Positions 1-6,112 are shown, counted from the stretch's first letter. The stretch: DNA of 28,583 nucleotides from UBA5018 sp044375975 (GCA_044375975.1 JBILLQ010000043.1:1-28583), one strand, 5' to 3'. The notes: generated from the sequence alone by a model not told the origin. Program-made: numbers and translations.

Positions 1-1
1 A

Positions 2-235
2 TTGCCGCCATGGCGACGGCTGTTGCAGAAGCTCAATTGGCATCCAACCGTCGAGCTGAAAGTGCAGCGATACGAGCTGGAGCAGAGGATGCTGCAAATG
101 AGGAAAGAAGACGAGCGTCTGAAGAAAGAAGACGAGCGGCTCGACGAGCTCAGCAGCAAGCTCAGGGCAATCTTGTCCAGCTCCGACACCAGCTCGACCC
201 CTCCGAATTCAACGCACGACTGGTCCGAGATGTGA
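2..235 (+). CDS. C-terminal end of an unrecognised charged coiled-coil protein (truncated by the window edge)
   Basis: The frame is open to the left edge and ends in TGA at 233-235, so this is the 3' end of a gene that begins outside the window. The visible 77 residues start LPPWRRLLQKLNWHP and continue as a highly charged, Glu/Lys/Arg-rich helix in which the heptad-like block KEDERL occurs twice in tandem, probably a local 21-bp duplication. I do not recognise the family. A second, broken copy of the same C-terminus lies at 1445-1778, with SLPPWRR followed by a shifted SWHPTIDKKM and ELNSKPEAILAS. That conservation in two copies supports this frame as the coding one. A rival frame, 10-270, is also conserved between the copies, so confidence is moderate. 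Confidence 0.45.
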   Translation: MPPWRRLLQKLNWHPTVELKVQRYELEQRMLQMRKEDERLKKEDERLDELSSKLRAILSSSDTSSTPPNSTHDWSEM

Positions 236-270
236 TCTCCCTGCTGGAGGAATACGGCGGTTTGGCGTGA
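4..270. repeat. Diverged direct repeat, copy 1 (partner at 1670-1909)
   Basis: The stretch from the CCGCC..TGGCG start through TTGGCATCCAAC to the terminal GGCGGTTTGGC-TGA matches 1670-1909, with indels in the middle. The last 100 bases (about 171-270) are the best conserved part. In the + frame that starts at 10 both copies read LVQLRHQLDP..FNAR.VRDVIS.LEEYGGLA and stop. This tail lies mostly downstream of the 2-235 stop codon. It could be the end of a second overlapping gene or simply conserved flanking DNA carried by a segmental duplication. Confidence 0.7.
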
Positions 271-300
271 ATAGCCAAGCACGGCCTCTCTCAGCCGCCG

Positions 301-500
301 CGGCTGATCGCCACGAGCGACTTCTTCCTGATCGACATGGGCGATATCGAGATCGTCTGCACCGACCTGCGCCCCGGCCAGAAGCTCTACGAAGCTCTAC
401 GAAGAACTGCTGATCGACGCCGAACGCGAGCCAACCGCCCATCCACTCATGGTGCTGGACCAACTGCTGCCCGAGCATCTGCGGGTGAGGGTGGTGGCCA
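301..500 (+). pseudogene. Fragment of a CapD/FlaA1-type nucleotide-sugar epimerase/dehydratase, frameshifted
   Basis: The frame at 301 reads FFLIDMG and then GDIEIV.TDLRPGQKLYE, which matches the C-terminal signature of polysaccharide-biosynthesis CapD-family proteins (DMG ... GLRPGEKLYEELL). The usual stretch of about 40 residues between DMG and GDIEI is missing, so there is an internal deletion. At 381-400 the decamer gaagctctac occurs twice in tandem. Removing one copy restores the downstream frame, which then continues as EELLIDAEREPTAHPLM, the expected continuation. Without that correction the frame runs off into unrelated sequence. The N-terminal domains are absent, so this is a dead remnant, probably of an exopolysaccharide or O-antigen locus. 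Confidence 0.7.
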
Positions 501-545
501 GTCCCAGGGGCGGACCCGGTGGAGGTGGCTCAGTGCTAAACGGTA

Positions 546-710
546 ATGCTGCGGGCATGGCCAGCCGAAGCATTCCTTGACTTGCCCAAGCTATGCGGCT
601 ATGCCGATAGTGTGGAAACAGCCTGCGTCTTGGCGCGGTGCTCAGGCTGGTTCGTATCGCATGCCGGTGGTGGTTCTGAGCGGGCCATTGGCTCGATCCG
701 CCCCGACTAA
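546..710 (+). CDS. Small unrecognised ORF (54 aa) upstream of hicB
   Basis: An ATG at 546 opens a 54-codon frame ending in TAA at 708-710, about 26 bases before the hicB start. It begins MLRAWPAEAFLDLPKLCGYAD and contains no motif I know. It may be a remnant of another protein. Its only support is the open frame and its position directly upstream of an intact toxin-antitoxin pair, so treat it as doubtful. Confidence 0.2.
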   Translation: MLRAWPAEAFLDLPKLCGYADSVETACVLARCSGWFVSHAGGGSERAIGSIRPD

Positions 711-736
711 CGTTGAGATGTTGCTGAGGTGCTGCA

Positions 737-970
737 GTGGCTGAGTGGCTTGTGAAGATGCGGGTTGAGCGGCTTTCTGAAGGGTGCTATTTGGCAACGT
801 CTGACGAGATCCCGGGCTTGGTTGCCCAGGGGCGGACGGTCACCGAGACCATGGAGATTGCGCGTGACGTGGCCAAGAAGCTTCATGAGGCACAGGTTGA
901 GCGTGGAGGCTCCGCAGTTGCTGCTCCTCTGGCTGAGTCATTTGAGCTCCCTCTTGTCCTCAGCGCCTAA
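737..970 (+). CDS. hicB: HicB-family antitoxin
   Basis: This 77-residue protein has the compact HicB/DUF1902 partial RNase-H-like fold signature: an N-terminal strand pair (WLVKMRVERLSEGCYLATSDEIPGLVAQGRT), then a helix beginning VTETMEIARDVAKKL. HicB antitoxins bind and neutralise the HicA mRNA interferase and usually repress their own promoter. No separate C-terminal DNA-binding domain is seen, so this is the short type. The start is GTG with a plausible GAGGT ribosome site at 726-730. Its TAA overlaps the ATG of the next gene by one base (TAATG), indicating translational coupling. The order antitoxin-toxin is the reverse of the most common hicAB order but is well known. Confidence 0.8.
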   Translation: MAEWLVKMRVERLSEGCYLATSDEIPGLVAQGRTVTETMEIARDVAKKLHEAQVERGGSAVAAPLAESFELPLVLSA

Positions 971-1197
971 TGGGCCGTCTTGCTGGTCTTCGATATCGGG
1001 ATGTCACCAAGCGCCTCAGGTCTTTCGGCTTTGCTTTTGATCGCCAAGCTGCTGGGTCCCACGAGATCTGGTATCAAAGTGCTGGCAATCGCTACACGAC
1101 GATTCCCAATCATCCCGGCGATCTTCCGGAGGGAACCCTTCGCGCCATTCTCCGCCAAGCTGGTATCAGCGTGGACGACTTTCTGTCTGTCAGATGA
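970..1197 (+). CDS. hicA: HicA-family mRNA interferase toxin
   Basis: The 75-residue protein matches the YcfA/HicA double-stranded-RNA-binding-like fold. It has an N-terminal helix (YRDVTKRLRSFGF), the conserved active-site Gly-Ser-His in AAGSHEIW, then strands and NHPGDLPEGTLRAILRQAGIS with the typical P.G.LR.IL.QAGI ending. HicA cleaves mRNA during stress when HicB is degraded. The length is normal (60-80 residues), the catalytic His is present and the frame is intact, so the module is probably functional. It is one of several TA systems within 5 kb. Confidence 0.85.
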   Translation: MGRLAGLRYRDVTKRLRSFGFAFDRQAAGSHEIWYQSAGNRYTTIPNHPGDLPEGTLRAILRQAGISVDDFLSVR

Positions 1198-1444
1198 CGA
1201 CGAAATTGGTGCTGAGCTTTTCCCAGCTCATTCCCTAAAAGCCTGCTGTCTGGGCTGCACGATATGCGCAACCTGCTGTTGCTGAGTGTAGATGGCGGTG
1301 CCGGCGCCAGGGGGCTTGGCAGGCTGCAGCGGCTTGGGCCTCCGAGGGGAGCTCGCCCCGGCCACCGCTTCGCTAGCGACCCCTCATGGCTCAACCCAGC
1401 CTTTCAGCAGGCGTGCGCCCGTCAGTTGATCCGCAATTCCACGG
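1198..1444. other. Non-coding or decayed stretch
   Basis: I see no recognisable gene between the hicA stop and 1445. The open frames on both strands overlap each other and have no motif. The region probably contains eroded coding DNA. Confidence 0.4.
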
Positions 1445-1778
1445 ATGCCTTGGTATTACAAATGCCCTATTCCGAGATTCGGGTTTAGGCTGGCTACGGT
1501 GTTACTTGGATTTCATCGTCAAGGCTGGATCACGGTTTTCGCCGCCCTGCTCCTGGCCCTGATCACGCTGTTTACGAGCAAGGCTGTTTCAATAACTAGC
1601 TCCATGTTGACCTCCTGGGAGCCGCTGCCTTCGATCTACCGCAGCAAGCAGGAATTCCTTGCATCGCTGCCGCCGTGGCGGCGGCCATAGAGCCATAAGT
1701 TGGCATCCAACGATCGACAAGAAAATGCGGCTCGCCGAGCTCAACAGCAAGCCCGAAGCCATTTTGGCTTCTGCTTAG
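1445..1778 (+). pseudogene. Broken second copy of the unrecognised gene whose end lies at 2-235
   Basis: An ATG at 1445 opens a frame with one hydrophobic membrane-like segment (ITVFAALLLALITLFT, about residues 29-44). It then reads SKQEFLASLPPWRR, matching the start of copy 1 (LPPWRR). The frame breaks at about 1685-1695. In the shifted frame SWHPTIDKKM then AELNSKPEAILAS follows to a TAG at 1776-1778, aligning with the end of copy 1 apart from a missing internal block. One frameshift and one small deletion therefore separate it from an intact C-terminus. The extra upstream part suggests that the full protein had a membrane helix before a charged tail. The function is unknown. Confidence 0.5.
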
Positions 1779-1909
1779 GCGAAGCCTTATCGAAGAGAAG
1801 CGGTAGAACTCTTGTCCAGCTCAGGCACCAGCTCGACCCCACCGACTTCAACGCACGACGAGTCCGAGATGTGATCTCCCCTCTGGAGGAGTACGGCGGT
1901 TTGGCCTGA
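1670..1909. repeat. Diverged direct repeat, copy 2 (partner at 4-270)
   Basis: It aligns to 4-270 from the GCCGCC.TGGCG start to the GGCGGTTTGGC.TGA end. Copy 2 lacks the charged-helix duplication and has an insertion of about 50 bases around 1753-1806. That insertion holds three alternating hexamers, gaagcc (1755), ggcttc (1766) and gaagcc (1781), able to form small hairpins. The last 100 bases are nearly identical to copy 1. Confidence 0.7.
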
Positions 1910-1911
1910 GT

Positions 1912-2347
1912 TGAATCGTCGTACGGTGAGATCGCAACGCTGCTCGATCAGGTTGGCGATGTCTCCGATCAGCGCCTCATCACGATAGATCGCTTCAGCT
2001 TGCAGGCGGCGGGCGACCGATGAAAGTTGCGCCGCAATGCGCAGCACCCGTTTTCTGGTCTGTGCCCACGACAATCCTGACGCCCCGGCAAATTGTTCCC
2101 AATGGCGCTCGTGCACCTCGCTGAAGCGATACTTGCTGCCCAGTTATATCGCCATCTTCGCGGTGAGCGTGGGGTATACCGCTGTGCACAGTAGGTCGTA
2201 GAGCGGCGCGAGCATTGGCGTCTTTTCGGTGTAGATCAATGAGAAGTTCTTAGCGTGGGCGTCGTGGTTGCCGATCAAGGCGTTGAACACCACCGCATCC
2301 AGCAAACGGATCACCTGCGGAGCGCTGGGTCTTGTGGCTCTACGCAT
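1912..2347 (-). pseudogene. HipA-like Ser/Thr kinase toxin, C-terminal fragment with an internal stop
   Basis: Read from 2347 downward, the frame gives the HipA C-terminal kinase hallmark VFNALIGNHDAHAKNFSL, then LAPLYDLLCTAVYP and LTAKMAI. An in-frame TAA at 2144-2146 follows, and then the same frame continues YRFSEVHERHWEQF, AQTRKRVL and LIEQRCDLTVRRFN. The reading frame is the same on both sides. In homologues the stop position is normally Lys (AAA or AAG), so one substitution explains it. About three quarters of the gene (the N-terminal domain and most of the kinase) are missing before 2347, and the 3' end runs into the repeat at 1909. HipA phosphorylates GltX-type targets in persistence systems, but this copy is dead. 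No hipB partner is visible. Confidence 0.75.
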
Positions 2348-2486
2348 TATCCGAAATGGTTCCTGATTCCAAAATTCGCACCACGGCTGGTCTTGGCTTG
2401 CCTGAGGTCACCCCAGAGGTGGCAATCGTCGTTGCTGAAGTGCTGCGCTTGCGCCGCCTCGCTTGCTGTAAAGCAGCCCATTCAGG

Positions 2487-3056
2487 TCAATTGTTCAGCA
2501 TTTGGGCAGCCCAAGAAGCTAAGGGGTGTTGATGAATCTCCACTCTGTCCGCCTCGATCGTGATCACGGGCTGAAAAGGATTGTCGGCTGAGGAATTGTC
2601 GAGTACCCGCACCTCATCGCACAACGGGATCGACGCTTGCACCTGAGCCAGCATCCGCGGGATGCGCTGGAGCAGCTTCTCGGTGGGCACATCATGCCCG
2701 CCCTCACTCACCCGTTGTGCAACCCGTGCGGCATTGAGTTCAGCTCGCTCCAGGTGAATCACCACCATGATCACGGCGTAGCCAAGGGCTTTGGCGCGGG
2801 CGACGAAATCAACCTTGGATGGGTGTGAATACACCGTTTCAAAGCAGAAGCTTGCACCACTCAGCAACAGGGTGTTGCGCTGCTGTTCCGCCAGCAGGGC
2901 GGCTTCATAGCTGCGCGCTTCCGGTGCTTCTGGATACACAAGCCGGGCCAGGCGATCCGCATTCACAAAAGGAAGGCCCAGGGGCTCCAGCACCAGTCGA
3001 TAGAAGGTGCTCTTGCCGGCTCCATTGCCACCCACCAGCAACCAGAGTTGCTTCAT
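2487..3056 (-). CDS. Zeta-toxin-like P-loop kinase
   Basis: The 189-residue protein starts MKQLWLLVGGNGAGKSTFY. The Walker A motif GGNGAGKST lies at residues 9-17, followed by FVNADRLARLVYPEAPE (a zeta-like ND motif after strand 2) and SFCFETVYSHPSKVDF, the FET-V-hP motif of zeta/PezT-family kinases. A helical C-terminus carries an Arg-rich segment (ARVAQRVSEGGHDVPTEKLLQR), typical of the lid. Zeta toxins phosphorylate UDP-N-acetylglucosamine and block wall synthesis. Some members of this shorter clade may act on other small molecules, so the substrate here is inferred. The ATG at 3056 overlaps the stop of the upstream antitoxin as ATGA (3053-3056), showing coupling. All key residues are present and it looks intact. 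Confidence 0.8.
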   Translation of the reverse strand: MKQLWLLVGGNGAGKSTFYRLVLEPLGLPFVNADRLARLVYPEAPEARSYEAALLAEQQRNTLLLSGASFCFETVYSHPSKVDFVARAKALGYAVIMVVIHLERAELNAARVAQRVSEGGHDVPTEKLLQRIPRMLAQVQASIPLCDEVRVLDNSSADNPFQPVITIEADRVEIHQHPLASWAAQMLNN

Positions 3057-3481
3057 GGCGTGTTGTGCTGTGTGCTCTCCTCCAGAGGTTCAAACACACC
3101 ATGGCGAAATTGACCCAGCCGGCGCCTGCCGCTTGGGTTGATCTCTTCTAGGAAGCCCGGATGTGCCGTGGAGGCTTGGTATCGCAGCACGGCACTGCTC
3201 ACGGCCCCGCTCAGTTCCCCCGAGCGGCGCTGCTGCTCCAGTGCCGCAAACACCTGCTCAGGCGCAACGGCCGCGGTGGTGACAGGCTCCACCCTCACGG
3301 CCGCCAAGCCGGCGAGCACATCCAGCAGCTTGTCTGGATCCAGTACGCCAGCCACCTGTCGCCCCAGCGTTGCCCAGTACTCAATCTGTTCGGCCGCACT
3401 GCGATGGTGCCGAGCTCCGGCCAGGGTCGCGCTCTGCATCAGCTCCTGCTGCAGGCGCACGGGTGAGGCTGATTTCGGCAC
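3053..3481 (-). CDS. ParD-like antitoxin (zeta-toxin partner)
   Basis: The 142-residue product begins MPKSASPVRLQQELM, then SATLAGARHHRSAAEQIEYWATLGRQV. This is the N-terminal signature of the ParD-like antitoxin family: a basic ribbon-helix-helix-like start with a conserved H-R-S..EQI.YW..LGR. The middle (residues 50-95) is variable, and the end, from about residue 104, reads YQASTAHPGFLEEINPSGRRRLGQF, which resembles a toxin-binding tail. The start is GTG at 3479-3481. The downstream gene is a zeta-like kinase, overlapping by four bases, so I infer a ParD-like/zeta toxin-antitoxin operon. The gene's 5' side abuts the tnpB remnant within 60 bases, and the native promoter may have been affected. 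Confidence 0.7.
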   Translation of the reverse strand: MPKSASPVRLQQELMQSATLAGARHHRSAAEQIEYWATLGRQVAGVLDPDKLLDVLAGLAAVRVEPVTTAAVAPEQVFAALEQQRRSGELSGAVSSAVLRYQASTAHPGFLEEINPSGRRRLGQFRHGVFEPLEESTQHNTP

Positions 3482-3540
3482 GGGCCAGCTTCCTCAGGAT
3501 CAACAAATTGTAGCTATCTGCTACGTGGCGATCGCCGCTG

Positions 3541-3639
3541 TCGATTCGGGAATGGCAGTGCCCTAGCTGTGGTGCGGTGCACGACCGCGACATCACCGCT
3601 GCTCAAAACATCCTCGCCGCCGGACTGGCGGAGAGTTAA
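3541..3639 (+). pseudogene. tnpB: TnpB (IS200/IS605 OrfB) C-terminal zinc-finger remnant
   Basis: The frame from 3541 reads REWQCPSCGAVHDRDITAAQ, then NILAAGLAES and TAA at 3637-3639. The CPSCG pair and the HDRD..AAQNIL string are diagnostic of the end of TnpB/OrfB: the second half of the zinc finger plus the last RuvC-type Asp in HDRD. Everything upstream of about 3538 is lost, including the first RuvC Asp and Glu and the first Cys pair, with a stop at 3511. TnpB is the RNA-guided nuclease of IS200/IS605 elements and the ancestor of Cas12. This copy cannot encode an active protein. It is flanked by the matching right end at 3640-3775. Confidence 0.85.
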
Positions 3640-3775
3640 AACGGGCGTGGAGCCGCGCCTAAGTCGGCCGCTTTGGTGGCAGCAGGCTGGGAAGCGCCAA
3701 CCCACCCGATCGCTGAGCCATCCCCATGCGCAGCGTAGAAGGAATCCCCGCCGTTCACGGCGGGGAGGAAGTCAA
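3640..3775 (+). mobile_element. Right end of an IS200/IS605 (IS1341-type) element with possible omega-RNA scaffold
   Basis: From the tnpB stop to about 3775 there is a non-coding tail ending in a perfect hairpin at 3746-3765: stem ccccgccg, loop ttca, stem cggcgggg. It is followed by gaggaagtcaag. A GC-rich subterminal hairpin followed by a short linker and a TCAA-type cleavage site is the standard right end of these elements. In active relatives this region, with the 3' part of tnpB, is transcribed as the guide (omega) RNA, and the guide begins just past the element edge. The left end is not visible, so only a remnant is left. Confidence 0.7.
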
Positions 3776-3868
3776 GGCTTCGCTGCTGCTGCTCGATATC
3801 TCGGCAGCTCGGCGCTGTTTCCTCTCCATGACGATGGTGGTTGGGGCAAATCAGTGTCAGCCAGGCAT

Positions 3869-4513
3869 TCAGACCCGCCAGATCTCCTCCAGATCGATCT
3901 GTAGCCCGGGGAACAGGGGGCCGGCATCGAGGCTGGTGGCGTCATCAAGGCGCTGGCTGGCGCCGCCGCTGGCGGGCCACACCTCCACGGCCCGCTGCTC
4001 AGGGATCAGCAGCCAGCCAAGCTGGGCGCCGTTGGCCTGGTAGCGGCTCAGCTTCTCGCGCAGCGCACTGAGGCCCCGGGGGCCTTCGTCGCTGGGGCTG
4101 GCCAACTCCACCACCAGATCGGGGCAGAGGGGCGCAAAACCGCGGCGCTCCTCGGCGGTGAGGGCATCCCAGCGCTCTTGCCACACCAGCGAGACATCAG
4201 GGCTGAGCACCGAGCCATCGGGCAGGCGAAAGCCGCTGGAGCTGTCGAAGACCTTCCAGCCTCCCTGCTGGTCAGCCCAGAGCAGCAACCGCATCACCAG
4301 CCGGGAGTTGCGGGCGCCGGTTTCACTGCCGGTGGGTGTCATCTGGATCAGGTGGCCACTGGCATCAAGTTCCAGCACGGCGTCGGGGTTGGCTTCGCAC
4401 ACGGCGGCAAACTGGTCGGCAGTGAGCCGCAGACCCTTGGGCAGCAGCAGCGGCGCCAAGGCATCGGCTTTCCGATCGGCGAACCTCGATGGTGCTTTGA
4501 GCGTCATGGCCAC
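3869..4513 (-). CDS. Uma2-family (DUF820) predicted endonuclease
   Basis: The 214-residue protein has the PD-(D/E)XK arrangement of the Uma2 family, which is greatly expanded in cyanobacteria. LTADQFAAVCEANPDAVLEL lies near the N-terminus. LSPDVSLVWQERWDAL supplies the catalytic Asp, LVVELASPSD the Glu, and LREKLSRYQANGAQLGWLL the Lys helix, followed by VEVW and the DAGPLFPGLQIDLEEIW C-terminus. The length is typical (180-230). The start is either GTG at 4513 or ATG at 4507, and no strong ribosome site separates them. The frame is intact. The family's function is not established beyond nuclease fold prediction, and members often sit among mobile or TA genes, as here. Confidence 0.88.
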   Translation of the reverse strand: MAMTLKAPSRFADRKADALAPLLLPKGLRLTADQFAAVCEANPDAVLELDASGHLIQMTPTGSETGARNSRLVMRLLLWADQQGGWKVFDSSSGFRLPDGSVLSPDVSLVWQERWDALTAEERRGFAPLCPDLVVELASPSDEGPRGLSALREKLSRYQANGAQLGWLLIPEQRAVEVWPASGGASQRLDDATSLDAGPLFPGLQIDLEEIWRV

Positions 4514-4843
4514 AGGGCTTTGCCAGGTTCAGCGTAGGTGCGGTGGCACGCGAAAGCGCCTGGCGATCCACGCGGGCAACCCGATCCAAACCACGCCAAG
4601 CTCAGCCCCCTGTGCGCCCCCGCAGCAGATCGTCAAGGGCGTTCTGTTCCTGATCGACCCCGAAGCGGAATGGGGACACCAGGCTCGCCAGTTTGCAGGC
4701 CCGCTGTTCCCAGGCGCGGGCCCAGAACCGCTTTTTTGTGGCCCAATCATGCGTTTATGACCATAAACAGGTATGAGCGGCCGGTGCGCCACTGCGTTCT
4801 CGACCGAAAACAGCTTCTGCTTTTCCCTGTACAGCCGCCGTTT
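4514..4843. other. Stretch without a convincing gene
   Basis: Open frames overlap on both strands and none has a recognisable motif. A minus-strand frame around 4609-4749 reads KKRFWARAWEQRACKLASL and has the feel of a real protein piece, but it lacks a start codon and I cannot place it. It is probably a further gene remnant. Confidence 0.35.
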
Positions 4844-4871
4844 TTGATCGATTAGAGTTTCGGGCTACGAT
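4844..4871 (+). promoter_or_regulatory. Candidate promoter of vapB, predicted leaderless
   Basis: TTGATC at 4844-4849 and TACGAT at 4866-4871, spaced by 16 bases, resemble a sigma-70 -35/-10 pair. The -10 ends only six bases before the vapB ATG at 4878. Transcription would therefore begin at or next to the start codon, giving a leaderless message, which fits the lack of a Shine-Dalgarno sequence there. Inference only. Confidence 0.35.
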
Positions 4872-4877
4872 TTGAGC

Positions 4878-5081
4878 ATGGATCTCACAACCGTATCCCC
4901 CAAGTACCAGATCGTCATCCCCAAGCGGGTGCGCGAGCAGTTCGGCCTCAGCCCCGGCCAGCAGCTGCAAGTGATCGCCCTGCCGGGCCGGATTGAGCTG
5001 GTGCCCAGCCAGGCCCCTGCTGCACTGCGAGGCTTTCTGCATGGGGAGAACACCTTTGAGCGGGAGGACGACCGGTTGTGA
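4878..5081 (+). CDS. vapB: AbrB/SpoVT-type antitoxin (VapB)
   Basis: The 67-residue protein opens MDLTTVSPKYQIVIPKRVRE, then QFGLSPGQQLQVIAL, a full swapped-hairpin AbrB DNA-binding domain (TTVSPKYQIVIPK..R...GL.PG). A short C-terminal tail with LRGFLHGENTFEREDDRL serves as the toxin-binding segment. VapB represses its own operon and neutralises VapC. I chose ATG 4878 because the homology starts there; an in-frame TTG at 4872 adds only two residues. The stop TGA overlaps the toxin start as GTGA at 5078-5081. The antitoxin looks intact although the toxin is broken. Confidence 0.85.
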   Translation: MDLTTVSPKYQIVIPKRVREQFGLSPGQQLQVIALPGRIELVPSQAPAALRGFLHGENTFEREDDRL

Positions 5082-5370
5082 GTGTGCGGGCAGCCGTGGT
5101 CGACTCCTCGGGGTGGATTGAGCTGTTCACCGATGGCCCGCAAGCCAGCCGCTTTGTTGCCTTGCTGGACTCTGAAGCAACCCTGGTCGTGCCGGTGATC
5201 AGCATCCTCGAGGTGTTCAAGTGGGTGCTGCGTGAGCCCGCCCTGCTATTGCCCCTGGCGGCTGCTCTGGTTCTGGCAATTTCCTGGCGGCTGGCCTGGC
5301 CGCGCCACGGCGGACTAGGTGTCGGGCGATGCCCGCGGCACCGGGGCTATGTACGCTCACCACTGATCAG
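5078..5370 (+). pseudogene. vapC: VapC PIN-domain toxin, C-terminally decayed
   Basis: The first 48 residues are a good PIN domain: AVVDSSGWIELFTDGPQA with the first catalytic Asp, and VVPVISILEVFKWVLRE with the conserved Glu. The sequence then loses homology. The expected third and fourth acidic motifs can only be traced out of frame near 5314-5370, where codons for A-D, then A-R-G-T-G-A-M, appear with a TAG next to the A-D pair. The open frame instead runs through unrelated sequence to 5446. An internal deletion plus at least one frameshift is the simplest account. The ribonuclease should be inactive, which would leave VapB without its toxin. Confidence 0.7.
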
Positions 5371-5828
5371 CCCTGATCAAACCAACGTTTGCCGTCCTCC
5401 CGGTTCAGGCTGGTCCGCCGTGCCGCCCGCCGCGTGTACTCGCTAACTGTGGGGTTCGGCACCAGTGGATCCACATGGGCCACCTGCTGCCACAGCTCGC
5501 GCGGCGCCCAGCGCAGGCTGTGCGAATGCCGGTCGTGCTGGGTGATGTGACACCAGCGACTGGAGCCGCACTGCGGACAGAACAGCTCCTCAATCCATTC
5601 GTTGCTGAGCACCAGCACCGGGTAGGCGTTGATCACCAGTTGGGCGGTCTTGTAGCTCATGCCCCGCGCTTTCAGCTCCTCTGGCGTGAGCAGGTGCAAG
5701 AAATACTTGCGGCCATTGCCTTCGATTCGCTGCTCTGGATGGGCTGGGCAGAACAGCTGGCGCCGCAGCGGCCGGCGCGATCTGCTGGGCTGGCGTTGTG
5801 CGGAATCCGGGTTGGTCACCGCGCTCAA
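5367..5828 (-). CDS. Orphan zinc-ribbon protein of unknown function
   Basis: The product of about 150 residues has a basic N-terminus (RSRRPLRRQLF) and then CPAH (about residue 27). HLLTPEELKARGMSYKTAQL follows, then AYPVLVLSNEWIEELFCPQC (CPQC at about residue 83), GSSRWCHITQHD and an Arg-rich tail. The C-x-x-H and C-x-x-C pairs, about 56 residues apart, suggest one zinc site bridging both ends of a small domain. I believe similar proteins occur in other cyanobacteria but know no function. The TTG at 5828 and an in-frame GTG at 5819 are both possible starts. The 3' end abuts the vapC remnant convergently. Three 22-nt repeats lie upstream at 5891-5956. Confidence 0.6.
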   Translation of the reverse strand: MSAVTNPDSAQRQPSRSRRPLRRQLFCPAHPEQRIEGNGRKYFLHLLTPEELKARGMSYKTAQLVINAYPVLVLSNEWIEELFCPQCGSSRWCHITQHDRHSHSLRWAPRELWQQVAHVDPLVPNPTVSEYTRRAARRTSLNREDGKRWFDQG

Positions 5829-5890
5829 CTAACTGCCATCATTCTCGCACTATCGGGAGCTTGCACTGTGCACCGAACCGGTTCATCTCA

Positions 5891-5956
5891 TCAGCTGCTT
5901 CTTCTCGGGTCGTCAGCTGCTTCCTTTAGGGTAGTGAGCTGCTTCTTATAGGGTCG
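5891..5956. repeat. Three tandem 22-nt repeats upstream of the zinc-ribbon gene
   Basis: Units at 5891-5912, 5913-5934 and 5935-5956 follow the pattern t(c/g)agctgcttc-t--(c/a)gggt(c/a)g with an exact 22-nt period. They lie 60-130 bases upstream of the minus-strand zinc-ribbon gene. Their spacing of about two helical turns would suit a tandem operator. They could equally be a residue of a short repetitive ORF. Confidence 0.75.
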
Positions 5957-6112
5957 AGTTATCTTCACCTGCCTGCTCAGAAGCTGGTCACCCTCTCTAA
6001 TGCATGCGAATGACATCCGCATCACGCAGCGAAATTAGCTAAAGAACCGTTCCGGCGGCGGGCTCGATCAGGCGCAGGCTGAGCCTAACGCCGCCGGGCT
6101 GGAGAGCTCTGA
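5957..6112. other. Intergenic, downstream of the carotenoid oxygenase
   Basis: No gene is visible here. The region contains gccggcgggc/gcccgccgg-like short inverted GC blocks (ccggcggcgggctc near 6051 and cgccgccgggctgg near 6089). These could pair as a transcription-stop hairpin for the minus-strand oxygenase gene, but no clear U-run follows. Confidence 0.3.

Noticed and set aside
5475..5951. 158-aa plus-strand frame opposite the zinc-ribbon gene
   Set aside because: The minus frame has paired Cys/His motifs and protein-like composition; the plus frame does not, and its end is made of the 22-nt repeats.
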